Part shown: positions 9,539 to 17,815 of the stretch, piece by piece | Layout: each line of letters starts with the position of its first letter | Numbering within the stretch: position 1 is the first letter of the stretch | Source of the DNA: Bacteroidota bacterium | Lineage (GTDB): Bacteria; Bacteroidota; Bacteroidia; Bacteroidales; CAIWKO01 | DNA: 64,000 nucleotides | Assembly: GCA_037133915.1 (NCBI GenBank) | Contig: JBAXND010000014.1 | Coordinates: forward strand, 26,600-90,599 | Direction: 5' to 3' | The notes under the pieces: model-generated | Told to the model about the DNA's origin: nothing | The model's input: the letters and a program-made list of their open reading frames with translations, nothing else | Databases searched by the model: none | Position numbers and translations under genes: made by a program

Positions 9539-10441
9539 ATGGAACGGCAAGAAAATCTGCCGGTTTCAGAAAAAAACAACAACGGTAAATCAAAAGTGAG
9601 AATTCGTGTTCTTATCTTTCTTGCATCGTTATTTTTTCTGTCAACCGGGTTTTTGATTTATGTGTACTTCAGTACAAGAACCAGTATTGCAAATCGTGTA
9701 GTAGCCGAGAAAGCTGTTACAGATAATCAACGATTCAAACTGTACCTCCAGAATCTGGAAAAGCAGTATGATGAACTTGGAAGCGAATATGAAGGGCTCG
9801 ATTCGCTCTTCAGCCGTGAAAAGGAAAAGCTGCACAGCATGCTGAACGACGTGGAAGGGGAGAAGAATAATACAGATAAAGTTAAAACCGATGTCACAAA
9901 GCTTGAGATTTCTCTGCAGGTATTCAAAGAAAAAATCAGAGATTTGGAAGCGGAAAACAGAAAGTTGCTTTCTTCATCGAATCGTTATAAGATAAGTTAC
10001 GACTCCTTGCTCAAAGTAAAGACAGGCGCTGATAACAAAACTCACACCGTCAGCAAAAACGATCTGGGAATTGGAAAACTTGCTGCCGAAGGCATTGATC
10101 AAAAAGAAACACCGGTAAGAGAGACAACCAAAGTATCAAAGATCAGGGTATGTTTCAGGGTATTGCAAAATTATTCAGCAGATAAAGGATCGAAAGTAGC
10201 GTATGTAAGAATAATCGACCAAAGTGGCATTGTTTTACTTGATAATACGGGCGGTTCGGGTGAATTTGAATGGCAGGGAAAAAAGTTGATGTACTCGATG
10301 CGCAAAAGCTTTTATTTTGATGGAAATCCACTCGATCTTTGCATGTACCTTACGCGTACGGAACAGTATAAAAAAGGAAAATATTCCGTAGAAGTGTACC
10401 TTGATAAAGCAATTACACCGGGCAGTTTTTCACTTGAATAG
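9539..10441 (+). CDS. Membrane-anchored coiled-coil protein, paralogue 2 of 3
   Basis: 300 aa with the same plan as its neighbours: a lysine-rich N-tail, one membrane helix (~23-43, VLIFLASLFFLSTGFLIYVYF), a coiled coil (~55-155) and a C-terminal beta domain (~198-300: KVAYVRIIDQSG ... FEWQGKKLMYSMRK ... PLDLCMYLTR ... GKYSVEVYLD). It is the most diverged of the three; the NPLxxxGPK stretch before the first beta strand in paralogues 1 and 3 is replaced by NYSADKGSK. Function unknown. Its position between the two closer paralogues suggests duplication in place. Confidence 0.75.
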   Translation: MERQENLPVSEKNNNGKSKVRIRVLIFLASLFFLSTGFLIYVYFSTRTSIANRVVAEKAVTDNQRFKLYLQNLEKQYDELGSEYEGLDSLFSREKEKLHSMLNDVEGEKNNTDKVKTDVTKLEISLQVFKEKIRDLEAENRKLLSSSNRYKISYDSLLKVKTGADNKTHTVSKNDLGIGKLAAEGIDQKETPVRETTKVSKIRVCFRVLQNYSADKGSKVAYVRIIDQSGIVLLDNTGGSGEFEWQGKKLMYSMRKSFYFDGNPLDLCMYLTRTEQYKKGKYSVEVYLDKAITPGSFSLE

Positions 10442-10483
10442 AATTATAAAATAATTAATAATAACCTCAAAATTCAACAATTT

Positions 10484-11401
10484 ATGGATACTCAGGAAAA
10501 TGCCCCCGTGGCAGAAAAAAGTAAAGTAAACTGGTTTATGTGGCTTTCGTTTGTGCTTTTATTAGTAATTGCCATTCTTGGATGGCGACTTCTCACCGCC
10601 ACAAAACAGATAGAAACGATTACTATTGAAAAGCAGGCTGTGAATGACGAAAAGGGGCAACTCATTACCAAGCTCGAAGGGCTTAAAGCAGATTATGATA
10701 AGCTGAGCAAGGAAAATACCGAGTTGAGCGATATGTTCAACAAAGAAAAAGAACGTGTCAGCACATTGCTCGAAAAAGTTAAAAAAAGCAGCGGCTCTAT
10801 AGAAGTATATAAAGGTAAAGTTGCGGCCATGGAAGGCCGGCTGAAAGAATATGAACAGCAGATTGAACAGCTGAAATCTCAGAATAAAGAATTGATTGAA
10901 ACCAACTTCAATATTAAAACCCAGCTTGATTCGGCAACCGTTGAAAATAAAGAACTGTCAAACCAGAACACCAACCTGAGCGATAAAGTGAACAAAGGTT
11001 CTGTTCTTACCAGCTACGACATCAATGCAGGCGGTATTATTTCAAAATCATCGGGCAAAGAACTTCCCACCAAAAAAGCAAAACGTGCCGACAGACTTCG
11101 TGTTTGTTTCACCATTGGCGAAAATCCACTCACGACTCCGGGTCCAAAAACTGTATACTTGAGAATTGCTGAACCCAGTGGCAGTATTCTCAGCCTGGGT
11201 ACCGGCGATGAATATTCCTTCGAATATCAGGGTAAAAAACTTCAGTATTCTGTTAAAGAGCAAATCAATTATACAAACAAACCGATTGACCTTTGCAGCT
11301 ACTGGAAAAAAGCCAAAGACTTTACCGTGGGCACTTATTATATCGACATTTTTGTGGATGGTAATAACATTGGTTCCAGCACGTTTATTTTTGAAAAATA
11401 A
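10484..11401 (+). CDS. Membrane-anchored coiled-coil protein, paralogue 3 of 3
   Basis: 305 aa: one membrane helix (~18-36, WFMWLSFVLLLVIAILGW), a coiled coil (~45-165), and a C-terminal beta domain (~205-305: NPLTTPGPKTVYLRIAEPSG ... FEYQGKKLQYSVKE ... PIDLCSYWKK ... GTYYIDIFVDG). It is closest to paralogue 1. The HMA-like gene follows 23 bases later and may belong to the same transcript; a terminator at 11796 closes the group. I do not recognise a function. Confidence 0.75.
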   Translation: MDTQENAPVAEKSKVNWFMWLSFVLLLVIAILGWRLLTATKQIETITIEKQAVNDEKGQLITKLEGLKADYDKLSKENTELSDMFNKEKERVSTLLEKVKKSSGSIEVYKGKVAAMEGRLKEYEQQIEQLKSQNKELIETNFNIKTQLDSATVENKELSNQNTNLSDKVNKGSVLTSYDINAGGIISKSSGKELPTKKAKRADRLRVCFTIGENPLTTPGPKTVYLRIAEPSGSILSLGTGDEYSFEYQGKKLQYSVKEQINYTNKPIDLCSYWKKAKDFTVGTYYIDIFVDGNNIGSSTFIFEK

Positions 11402-11424
11402 TCAAAACAAAATACTTGTTTATC

Positions 11425-11772
11425 ATGAAAAGAACCGCAATTAAATTAATTATACTTCCGTTATTACTGCTTTTTTGTACCTCAATAATGGCGCAAACTG
11501 CAACCAAGGAAGCTAAAATAAAAACCGGTTTTCATTGTCCCAACGGCAAGGCAAATATTGAAACGGAAATAGTGAAAGAACCCGGTGTGAAAACTGTTGT
11601 TGCCGACCTTGATACGAAGATAGTAACCATTGTTTATGACGTCGACAAAACAAATCAGGATAAGCTGGTTGCTGCTATTGAAAAATTAGGCTACCGCACT
11701 GAATATACACCTGCCGGAACAACGATTAAAAGTGCCTGTACGCATAATCCTGAACAGGCCCCCAAGGAATAA
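11425..11772 (+). CDS. Secreted heavy-metal-associated (HMA) fold protein lacking the CxxC motif
   Basis: 115 aa from the ATG at 11425, with a signal peptide (TSIMAQ). The rest is one ferredoxin-like HMA domain (KIKTGFHCPNGKANIETEIVK ... GVKTVVADLDTKIVTIVYD ... AAIEKLGYRTEY). In metal-binding HMA domains the first loop reads MxCxxC; here it is FHCPNGKA, with only one cysteine, so ordinary Cu(I) or Hg(II) binding is doubtful. It could serve as a periplasmic fold without metal or use the single Cys otherwise. It lies 23 bases after the coiled-coil triplet. Confidence 0.75.
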   Translation: MKRTAIKLIILPLLLLFCTSIMAQTATKEAKIKTGFHCPNGKANIETEIVKEPGVKTVVADLDTKIVTIVYDVDKTNQDKLVAAIEKLGYRTEYTPAGTTIKSACTHNPEQAPKE

Positions 11773-11795
11773 TATTCCACCTCATTAATTATTAA

Positions 11796-11830
11796 AAGGC
11801 TGTCCTGCAAAGGATGGTCTTTTTTATTTT
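11796..11830 (+). terminator. Rho-independent terminator
   Basis: AAGGCTGTCC pairs with GGATGGTCTT (three G-U pairs) around TGCAAA, followed by a T-rich run. It lies 24 bases after the HMA-like gene and abuts the convergent dNK gene. Confidence 0.65.
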
Positions 11831-12528
11831 TGTGCAGTATACTGTTCACCGCATTTTTGGGCGCTGCATTCTTCGGAAGTGCTGCTGTTAGAGCCTTTGA
11901 GCGAGATGCGGTGAACCCCAACCGAATACTCCTGCATTATGGTATCGACAATGAGTTTATAATCGTCGGGGTTTTTTACGAAATCAATTTCATTCACATC
12001 TATAATAAGCACACGCAAATCCTGCTGCTGATTGATGAATTCAAAATAACCATCCTGAATTTTCGATAAGTATTCGCTTTCGATATCCTGTTCATAGCTG
12101 CGACCACGCTTTACAATGTTGCATTTTAAGCGCTTCACACTTACATAAAGATACACCAGTAAGTCGGGCCGTGGAAGTACCGAATTGATGATGAAATATA
12201 AACGCGTGTAAAGGCTCAGTTCGTCATCCTGCAATGTTTTGCGGGCAAAAATCAGCGATTTATAAATGAAATAATCGGAAACAGTAAAACTTTTAAAAAG
12301 ATCGCCTTGCGATAATTGCTCTTTGAGCTGCTGATAGCGTGATGAAAGAAATGAAAGTTCAAGTGGAAAAGCATACTTCTGGGGGTCGCGATAAAACTTT
12401 GGCAGAAAGGCGTTATCCTCAAACTGCTCAAGTATAAGCCGGGCGTTGAAATCCTGTGATATTCTTGTTGCCAGCGATGTTTTGCCTGCGCCAATATTTC
12501 CTTCTATTGCAATGTAATTGTATGTCAT
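11824..12528 (-). CDS. Deoxynucleoside kinase family protein
   Basis: 234 aa from the Met at 12528 (MTYNYIAIEGNIGAGKTS); a Met at 12564 is in frame but would overlap folK. P-loop GNIGAGKT at residues ~9-16, a DYFIYKSLIFA segment in the position of the family's ER/DR region, an arginine-rich LID (KRGRSYEQDIE), and LRVLIIDVNEIDFV near the C-terminus. The family phosphorylates deoxynucleosides for salvage in the cytoplasm; base preference cannot be read here. The C-terminal tail is rich in S/E/Q and variable. It follows folK by 10 bases, an arrangement common in Bacteroidetes, so the pair is likely one transcript. Confidence 0.85.
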   Translation of the reverse strand: MTYNYIAIEGNIGAGKTSLATRISQDFNARLILEQFEDNAFLPKFYRDPQKYAFPLELSFLSSRYQQLKEQLSQGDLFKSFTVSDYFIYKSLIFARKTLQDDELSLYTRLYFIINSVLPRPDLLVYLYVSVKRLKCNIVKRGRSYEQDIESEYLSKIQDGYFEFINQQQDLRVLIIDVNEIDFVKNPDDYKLIVDTIMQEYSVGVHRISLKGSNSSTSEECSAQKCGEQYTAQK

Positions 12529-12538
12529 CGGCCCAGCA

Positions 12539-13045
12539 TTAATTCCGGAATATGTTGTTGTCAAAAATTTTTGTCACCTGCAATGTGTCGCTGCATTCTT
12601 CTGTTAATTGCATCATACTTTTCCCGATTACGGGATGAATCACTCCGGGAGCCACTTCAGCCATAGGTTCAAGCGTGAACCGCCGTAAATGCATCTTCGG
12701 ATGTGGTACCTGCAGCCCATGTTCGTTTATTACCACATCGTTGTAAAGCAGTATGTCAATATCTATCGTCCTCGGCTCCGGCTTGTTTTCTATACGGACG
12801 CGCCCTAATTCTGATTCTATACGGAGCAGTACTTCGAGCAACGCCTGCGGTTCCAGTTTTGTATCAATTAAAACAACGCAATTATAAAAATTGTTTCCTG
12901 ATACATCGCCCCAGGGAGCTGTTTCGTAAACTGATGAAAATGCTTTTGGCGCTCCTGCTTCCCGGCTTATCATTTCGATTGCCTTCTTCAAGATATTCAG
13001 GCTGTTGCCAAGATTACTGCCTAATAATAGGTAAGTACATGCCAT
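12539..13045 (-). CDS. folK: 2-amino-4-hydroxy-6-hydroxymethyldihydropteridine diphosphokinase
   Basis: 168 aa, the usual FolK length. It transfers diphosphate from ATP to 6-hydroxymethyl-dihydropterin in folate synthesis. Visible signatures: LLLGSNLGNSLNILKKAI at the start, YETAPWGDVSGNNFYNCVV, the family hallmark RTIDIDILLYND (~residues 95-106), and HPKMHLRRFTLEPMAEVAP. The dNK gene follows 10 bases downstream. Confidence 0.93.
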   Translation of the reverse strand: MACTYLLLGSNLGNSLNILKKAIEMISREAGAPKAFSSVYETAPWGDVSGNNFYNCVVLIDTKLEPQALLEVLLRIESELGRVRIENKPEPRTIDIDILLYNDVVINEHGLQVPHPKMHLRRFTLEPMAEVAPGVIHPVIGKSMMQLTEECSDTLQVTKIFDNNIFRN

Positions 13046-13270
13046 TTTCCCACTTCCGTTTTGTAAAAATAATAATTCCTGTATTCAGATTTATGCCTGT
13101 TCAAATCTATTGAAAAGTTATTCAACGCTGTAACTTTCAAGGGCTGACAACGTCATAAATGTCAAATTCATATTATTGTCCCCGGAAATTTAACAAATCG
13201 GGTATACATAGTGTGCCTTTTTATCAAAATTCTTAGTAAAATTGTATTCACATACCTAATCTCAATTTCT

Positions 13271-15043
13271 ATGAAACAGTTTTTTAAATTTATGTTTGCA
13301 TCCATGGTGGGATACCTCCTGGTTTGCATCATCTGCGGACTATTCTTTTTTATAATGGTTGCTTCTGTGGCATCATTATCGTCAAAGCAGGTTATTCAGA
13401 TTAAAGATAAATCGATTCTAACACTTAAACTCGATCAGCCTATTTATGAAAGGGCTCCGTCAAATCCGTTCCAGAATTTTGATTTCGGAAGTATGAAATC
13501 AATGAATAATCCCGGGCTCGACGACATTCTCAAAAGCCTTAAAAAAGCTGCCAGCGACGATCGTATCAAAGGCATTTATCTTGATATAACAAACATTCCT
13601 TCGGGCATTGCTACGATTGAAGAAATACGGAATGCCCTGCTCGAATTCAAAAAATCGGGGAAATTTATTTATGCTTACAGCGAAGGCTATTCGCAAGGAG
13701 CATATTATCTGGCAACTGCTGCCGATAAAATTTTCATGAATCCCGAAGGCTTCATTATTTTCAAAGGATTGTCGGCACAAATGATGTTTTTCAAAGGCAC
13801 GCTTGAGAAACTTGAAGTGCAGGCACAGGTAATTCGTCATGGTAAATTCAAAAGTGCCATAGAGCCGTTCATCATGGATAAAATGAGCGATGCAAACCGT
13901 GAGCAGGTGGAAAAATATGTTGGATCTATCTGGGATTATATGGTTACCAATATGGCAAAAGAACGCAAACTGACTTCCGCAAAGCTGAAAGTAATTGCCG
14001 ACAGCCTGCTGGTACAAACCGGCGCCGATGCCTTAAAATATAAAATGGTGGACGGGCTCAAATATAAAGATGAAATGCAGGCAGAACTTCGCAAAGACCT
14101 TGGCATTGGTGATAATGACAAGATTAATTTTGTGAGCATTGCAAAATATAAAAATGCAAAAGGCACCAGAGTCGAAAACAAACTTAAGAAAGAAAAAATA
14201 GCGGTTGTATATGCTGTAGGTCAGATACAGAGCGGTGAAGGCGATGATCAGACTATTGGCTCCGACCGCATATCGGAAGCAATTCGTGCTGCACGTACCG
14301 ATAAATCGGTTAAAGCAATTGTACTTCGCGTGAACTCTCCGGGGGGCAGCGCTCTGGCATCGGAAATTATCTGGCGCGAAGTGGAACTGGCACGTAAAGA
14401 AAAACCGGTGGTTGTTTCTATGGGCGATGTGGCTGCATCAGGCGGATATTATATTGCTTGCGCGGCGAATAAAATCATTGCCGACCCCAACACAATTACC
14501 GGTTCTATCGGTGTTTTCGGACTTATCCCGAATATGGAGAAATTCTTTAAAAACAAACTCGGGATTACATTCGATGGCGTAAATACCAATGAGCATTCTG
14601 ATTTTATGTCGACCGCACGTCCTATGGATGAATATGAAACCAAAGTTTTGCAGAATGAGATAGAGCATATTTATCAGATATTTATCAAGCATGTGGCCGA
14701 TGGACGTAAAATGACCACAGCCCAGGTTGACAGCATTGGTCAGGGCCGCGTTTGGAGTGGTGTGGATGCAAAACGCATCGGGCTCATCGACGATTTTGGT
14801 GGAATTGACAAGGCGATTGAAGTGGCTGCAGGTCTTGCAAACATTACCGATTATAAGCTCGTAAATTATCCCAAGCAAAAAGATCCGTTTACCCAGATTA
14901 TTGAACAAATGACCGGTGAAGGCGGTGATGCAATGATTAAAAAGGAACTGGGTGAGAATTATGTGTATTACCAGTATCTGAAAAATATGTCGAAAGTAAG
15001 CGGTGTTCAGGCACGGCTGCCATTTGATTTAATCATCTATTAA
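13271..15043 (+). CDS. sppA: Signal peptide peptidase SppA, 67-kDa type
   Basis: 590 aa from the ATG at 13271 (MKQFFKFMFASMVG); the frame extends further upstream but without a better start. One N-terminal membrane helix (~10-36) is followed by two tandem S49 domains, as in long SppA. The general-base lysine is K194 (GKFKSAIEPF, N-domain) and the nucleophile is S390 (DVAASGGYY, C-domain); both match the Lys/Ser dyad known for the family. It degrades cleaved signal peptides in the inner membrane. It is monocistronic, ending at a strong bidirectional-looking terminator. Confidence 0.93.
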   Translation: MKQFFKFMFASMVGYLLVCIICGLFFFIMVASVASLSSKQVIQIKDKSILTLKLDQPIYERAPSNPFQNFDFGSMKSMNNPGLDDILKSLKKAASDDRIKGIYLDITNIPSGIATIEEIRNALLEFKKSGKFIYAYSEGYSQGAYYLATAADKIFMNPEGFIIFKGLSAQMMFFKGTLEKLEVQAQVIRHGKFKSAIEPFIMDKMSDANREQVEKYVGSIWDYMVTNMAKERKLTSAKLKVIADSLLVQTGADALKYKMVDGLKYKDEMQAELRKDLGIGDNDKINFVSIAKYKNAKGTRVENKLKKEKIAVVYAVGQIQSGEGDDQTIGSDRISEAIRAARTDKSVKAIVLRVNSPGGSALASEIIWREVELARKEKPVVVSMGDVAASGGYYIACAANKIIADPNTITGSIGVFGLIPNMEKFFKNKLGITFDGVNTNEHSDFMSTARPMDEYETKVLQNEIEHIYQIFIKHVADGRKMTTAQVDSIGQGRVWSGVDAKRIGLIDDFGGIDKAIEVAAGLANITDYKLVNYPKQKDPFTQIIEQMTGEGGDAMIKKELGENYVYYQYLKNMSKVSGVQARLPFDLIIY

Positions 15044-15070
15044 ATCCCAAAAAAATATTTTAGTAAAAAA

Positions 15071-15101
15071 AAGAGAGGCGCTCCCGAGCCTCTCTTTTTT
15101 A
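15071..15101. terminator. Bidirectional terminator between sppA and the DUF4956 gene
   Basis: AAGAGAGGC pairs perfectly with GCCTCTCTT, flanked by an A-run on the left and a T-run on the right, so it can serve both convergent genes. Confidence 0.85.
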
Positions 15102-15105
15102 TTAA

Positions 15106-15798
15106 TCAGTCATCATCATCGCCGCCTCCGCCGTACAAATCGTCGGCAAGGTTGGGCAAGTTGTCTGCTTTTACGTAATAAACAATTACCTGTGCCGCGT
15201 CTTTCATAAGGTCAACACGACCAACATCCACGCGGTTTATTTTCACGCCAAGTCTGATTTGAAGGTCTTCTATCAGGCGTGTCCTGTTTTCGGGTTTTAT
15301 ATTTTCAATCTTTTCGTAAATAACCAGCTTACGCGATTCTGTTCTTGAAAGCCATACAAATTCCAGTCCCCAGGTAATAAATACAAGCGCAAAATTGGTA
15401 AAAAACAATTCCGCAACACTGATTTTTTTGTTTGCAAGGGCATTAATAACCGAAATGCCTATGAGTACAAACAGGTAAGTCATTTCCTTGATGGGAATAG
15501 GATTGGTGCGATAGCGCAAAATTCCGAAAACGGCAAATAATCCGAGTGCAAATCCAAGCTGCAGCTTCACGTTTCCGAGTAAGCAGCACAATAGAAATAC
15601 AATGGTTGTTATCAGAAAATACGTGAACAGGTAATCTTTGCGACGGCTTCTTTTATAATATAAAAGCCTGATAAGAATAAAACAGACCAGCGTATTAAAG
15701 AAAAAGCGGATCACAAGATCCGCGAAATCCTCAACATTAATCAGGTTTATCCCAAGAAAGGTTACATCATTGATTGTGTTTAAGAGTAAGACAGCCAT
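15106..15798 (-). CDS. DUF4956 domain integral membrane protein
   Basis: 230 aa: about four membrane helices (~28-45, 55-75, 78-94, 106-150) followed by a soluble C-terminal alpha/beta part (NRTRLIEDLQIRLGVKINRVDVGRVD) and an acidic tail ending GGGGDDDD. It overlaps the VTC-domain gene by 32 bases. DUF4956 proteins are regularly found beside VTC-type polyphosphate polymerase proteins, so I infer a membrane partner for that enzyme. No catalytic motif is visible. Confidence 0.82.
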   Translation of the reverse strand: MAVLLLNTINDVTFLGINLINVEDFADLVIRFFFNTLVCFILIRLLYYKRSRRKDYLFTYFLITTIVFLLCCLLGNVKLQLGFALGLFAVFGILRYRTNPIPIKEMTYLFVLIGISVINALANKKISVAELFFTNFALVFITWGLEFVWLSRTESRKLVIYEKIENIKPENRTRLIEDLQIRLGVKINRVDVGRVDLMKDAAQVIVYYVKADNLPNLADDLYGGGGDDDD

Positions 15799-16546
15799 TG
15801 CAAATCCTGTTTATTTTTAAAACTTTTGATTTGAAATTATTATACTTCACATCTTTGTGCAACAGGACAACACCGATGCAGTACTTGCTGAAATTCGTGA
15901 TGGGTATCCGTTCCCGCCTCAGCATTTCCGTGAAGTTATCACGGGCACTGGCACTTTCCTGTTTAATCTCAATTATAAGCAGCGATTTCAACGGCACTTT
16001 TTCTTCGTTGTATGAAAATGTTATTCCGAAGTCAAAAGTCACGCGCTCCTTATTCTCGATATTAACAAGGGTGAAACGAGAAAACTCACTGGAAAGTTTC
16101 GGTTCGAGGTCATTATATTCTCCCTCCGATACTTTATTAATGTATTTATAGTCTTTTTCGTCCAGGCCAAGACCGGCTGAAATTATTTCTTTTCTTTTCT
16201 TGGCAGTCTTGCCTTTATTGTTTTTTATTTTTATTTCAATAAAATATTGTTCTGTGTTGAGATATGCACGGGTTCTCACTTTTATGCGGTTTGAACGTGC
16301 GTTATGATGATCGTAATAAAATTTATAATCGGGGGTGTCGTAATACGTGGTGAGATAGTTGAACGTGCGATTCCCTTCAATTTCGAGAATACGATAACCA
16401 TGATTCCATGCGCCTTCAAGCAATAAGTGTAAGCTGCTGAAATTTGCAATATACTTGGAATCTACTCTGTTCATCAATTGAACATAGTCCATTTCTTTTA
16501 AAGAAATAGGCTCAAATTTTTTCTGTAAAACGGCAATCTTTTCCAT
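15767..16546 (-). CDS. VTC-domain polyphosphate polymerase-like protein
   Basis: 259 aa, a single VTC (triphosphate-tunnel) domain. Visible pieces are MNRVDSKYI near the start, TYYDTPDYKFYYDHHNARSNRIKVRTRAY (basic strands lining the tunnel), FIEIKIKNNKGKTAKKRKEI, VTFDFGITF and LLIIEIKQES. In yeast Vtc4 this fold makes polyphosphate from ATP; the bacterial members are inferred to do the same. It is first in a two-gene operon and overlaps the DUF4956 gene by 32 bases, which points to translational coupling. Confidence 0.82.
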   Translation of the reverse strand: MEKIAVLQKKFEPISLKEMDYVQLMNRVDSKYIANFSSLHLLLEGAWNHGYRILEIEGNRTFNYLTTYYDTPDYKFYYDHHNARSNRIKVRTRAYLNTEQYFIEIKIKNNKGKTAKKRKEIISAGLGLDEKDYKYINKVSEGEYNDLEPKLSSEFSRFTLVNIENKERVTFDFGITFSYNEEKVPLKSLLIIEIKQESASARDNFTEMLRRERIPITNFSKYCIGVVLLHKDVKYNNFKSKVLKINRICNGCLTLKHNQ

Positions 16547-16597
16547 TGGCAGGATTTGACGGTTTCGACAATGAATTATCAGCAGCGATACTGAGGC

Positions 16598-17335
16598 TTA
16601 TTTGGTCCAGACATCATATCCAAACCAGGTGCCTGTTTCATAATCCCCGTCTTTAGAAACAAATACCAGTCCGTTGGCTACAGACAAAGAGAACCCGTAA
16701 GTACCCTCTTTTATTGTAACCGATTTTATTTTTTTTCCTTTAAGGTCATAGATAAATACAAGACCGTAGGCTGCATTCCATGTGTAGATATGTTTGGCAT
16801 CAACGGCTACCGCCGAACTGCCATCACCAACCTCTTTACCGCAATCAAGCCCGGTAATTGTTTTGCTGAGTTTGCCGCCGGGGAACTTGAATATTTTCAA
16901 GGTTCCTGCGTCAAAATAATATAAGTACTTACCGTCGGGACTTAAGGCAAGATTGGCCTGTTCGTTATCGTATATACCATCAAGTACCAGTTCGTAGGTT
17001 CCTTTTTCAATGTCTGTTAACCGATAAATTTTCCGTTCGTAAGTGCACACATAGAACTTTTTGTCTTTACCATTATACATAATAGAGCGCATGTCGAGGT
17101 CGATATCAAAACTTGCGATCCATTTACCTTCAAGAGAGAACCGGCTGATTTGTCCTTCCATCTGCTTTCCGCCGTTTACGGAATACAGGTATTGACCGTC
17201 GGATGCGATGTGAACGTTGTGGGTGCGCGGTTCATCATCAAACTTCAGTGTGGGTTTTAATGTTTGTGTTTTTGCAACGTTGGCAGTAAAAAGAACCAGC
17301 AAAAACGTAGCCAGAATAAGTGTGTATTTTTTCAT
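16598..17335 (-). CDS. Secreted beta-propeller-like protein, function unknown
   Basis: 245 aa with a signal peptide (LFTANVAKTQ). The sequence repeats short strands of the type GQYLYSVNGGK, DKKFYVCTYERKIYRL, DGKYLYYFDAGTLKIF and AKHIYTWNAAYGLVFIYD, the pattern of NHL/6-bladed-propeller proteins, but too few blades are clear for a family name. No catalytic residues are recognised. It stands alone. Confidence 0.65.
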   Translation of the reverse strand: MKKYTLILATFLLVLFTANVAKTQTLKPTLKFDDEPRTHNVHIASDGQYLYSVNGGKQMEGQISRFSLEGKWIASFDIDLDMRSIMYNGKDKKFYVCTYERKIYRLTDIEKGTYELVLDGIYDNEQANLALSPDGKYLYYFDAGTLKIFKFPGGKLSKTITGLDCGKEVGDGSSAVAVDAKHIYTWNAAYGLVFIYDLKGKKIKSVTIKEGTYGFSLSVANGLVFVSKDGDYETGTWFGYDVWTK

Positions 17336-17440
17336 ATTGGTCGAATATTAGATTAGGTTCTATGAAGCCAAAGATACCCAACAAATAAACCCGATGCAAC
17401 AAATACCCACAGTTTTTTATCAGGATTGATAATCACAAAA

Positions 17441-17471
17441 AAAAAGCCACTCCTTAAAGGAATGGCTTTTA
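17441..17471 (-). terminator. Terminator of the structured RNA
   Basis: On the minus strand AAAAGCCA-TTCC pairs with GG-A-GTGGCTTTT around TTTAA (one mismatch), followed by about nine T. It lies 105 bases before the propeller-like gene and 3' of the structured RNA rather than of any CDS. Confidence 0.75.
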
Positions 17472-17664
17472 AGCTCAACAGTTGATTTAGTTCCGACCTG
17501 AAACGTCTACATCAGAACAGGTCTCTTTCGTTTTTCAAATAGCTTGCTTTTGCACAGTATATAAGCAGTTCGAGTCCGGTCGATTATCAAGTGTCGTAGT
17601 AAAATGCAGTACTGACCGGTTATGAAAATCATTTTTTATTTTGTGCAAAAGCAGAAAATCAATA
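17441..17664 (-). ncRNA. ssrS: Structured RNA, probable 6S RNA
   Basis: The gap between two minus-strand genes holds a nested long-rod structure. The outer stem TGCTTTTGCACA/TGTGCAAAAGCA pairs perfectly over 12 bp (17642-17653 with 17545-17556). An inner stem CCGGTC/GACCGG (17614-17619 with 17576-17581) closes a ~32-nt terminal part. Between them is an unpaired bubble of about 22 and 19 nt. A further TTTTC/GAAAA pairing extends the outer stem. A 3' hairpin (GACCTG/CAGGTC, 17518-17523 with 17495-17500) and a terminator follow. A rod with a large central bubble is the 6S RNA plan, which binds RNA polymerase; the assignment rests on structure only. Confidence 0.55.
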
Positions 17665-17669
17665 ATCAA

Positions 17670-17700
17670 AGAACCTATACCCAAAAATCAATTAATCAAA
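17670..17700 (-). promoter_or_regulatory. Promoter of the structured RNA
   Basis: The minus strand reads TTTG (17697-17700), exactly 19 bases, then TAGGTTCT (17670-17677), close to the Bacteroidetes TTTG-N19-TAnnTTTG promoter. The start site should be near 17664. Confidence 0.5.
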
Positions 17701-17749
17701 TTCTTAATTATCTTATTTAGAATAAATCTGTACAAAAATAATAAATAAA

Positions 17750-17779
17750 AAAAGCCCCACCAAACATTGGCAGGGCTTT
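17750..17779 (-). terminator. Terminator of the acid phosphatase gene
   Basis: On the minus strand AAAGCCC/GGGCTTT is followed by a T-run (TTTTTTTATTT), 37 bases after the phosphatase stop. It insulates the structured RNA from the upstream operon. Confidence 0.75.
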
Positions 17780-17815
17780 AACGTAACTTTAACCTATAAA
17801 AAATGGGTGTTTTGC

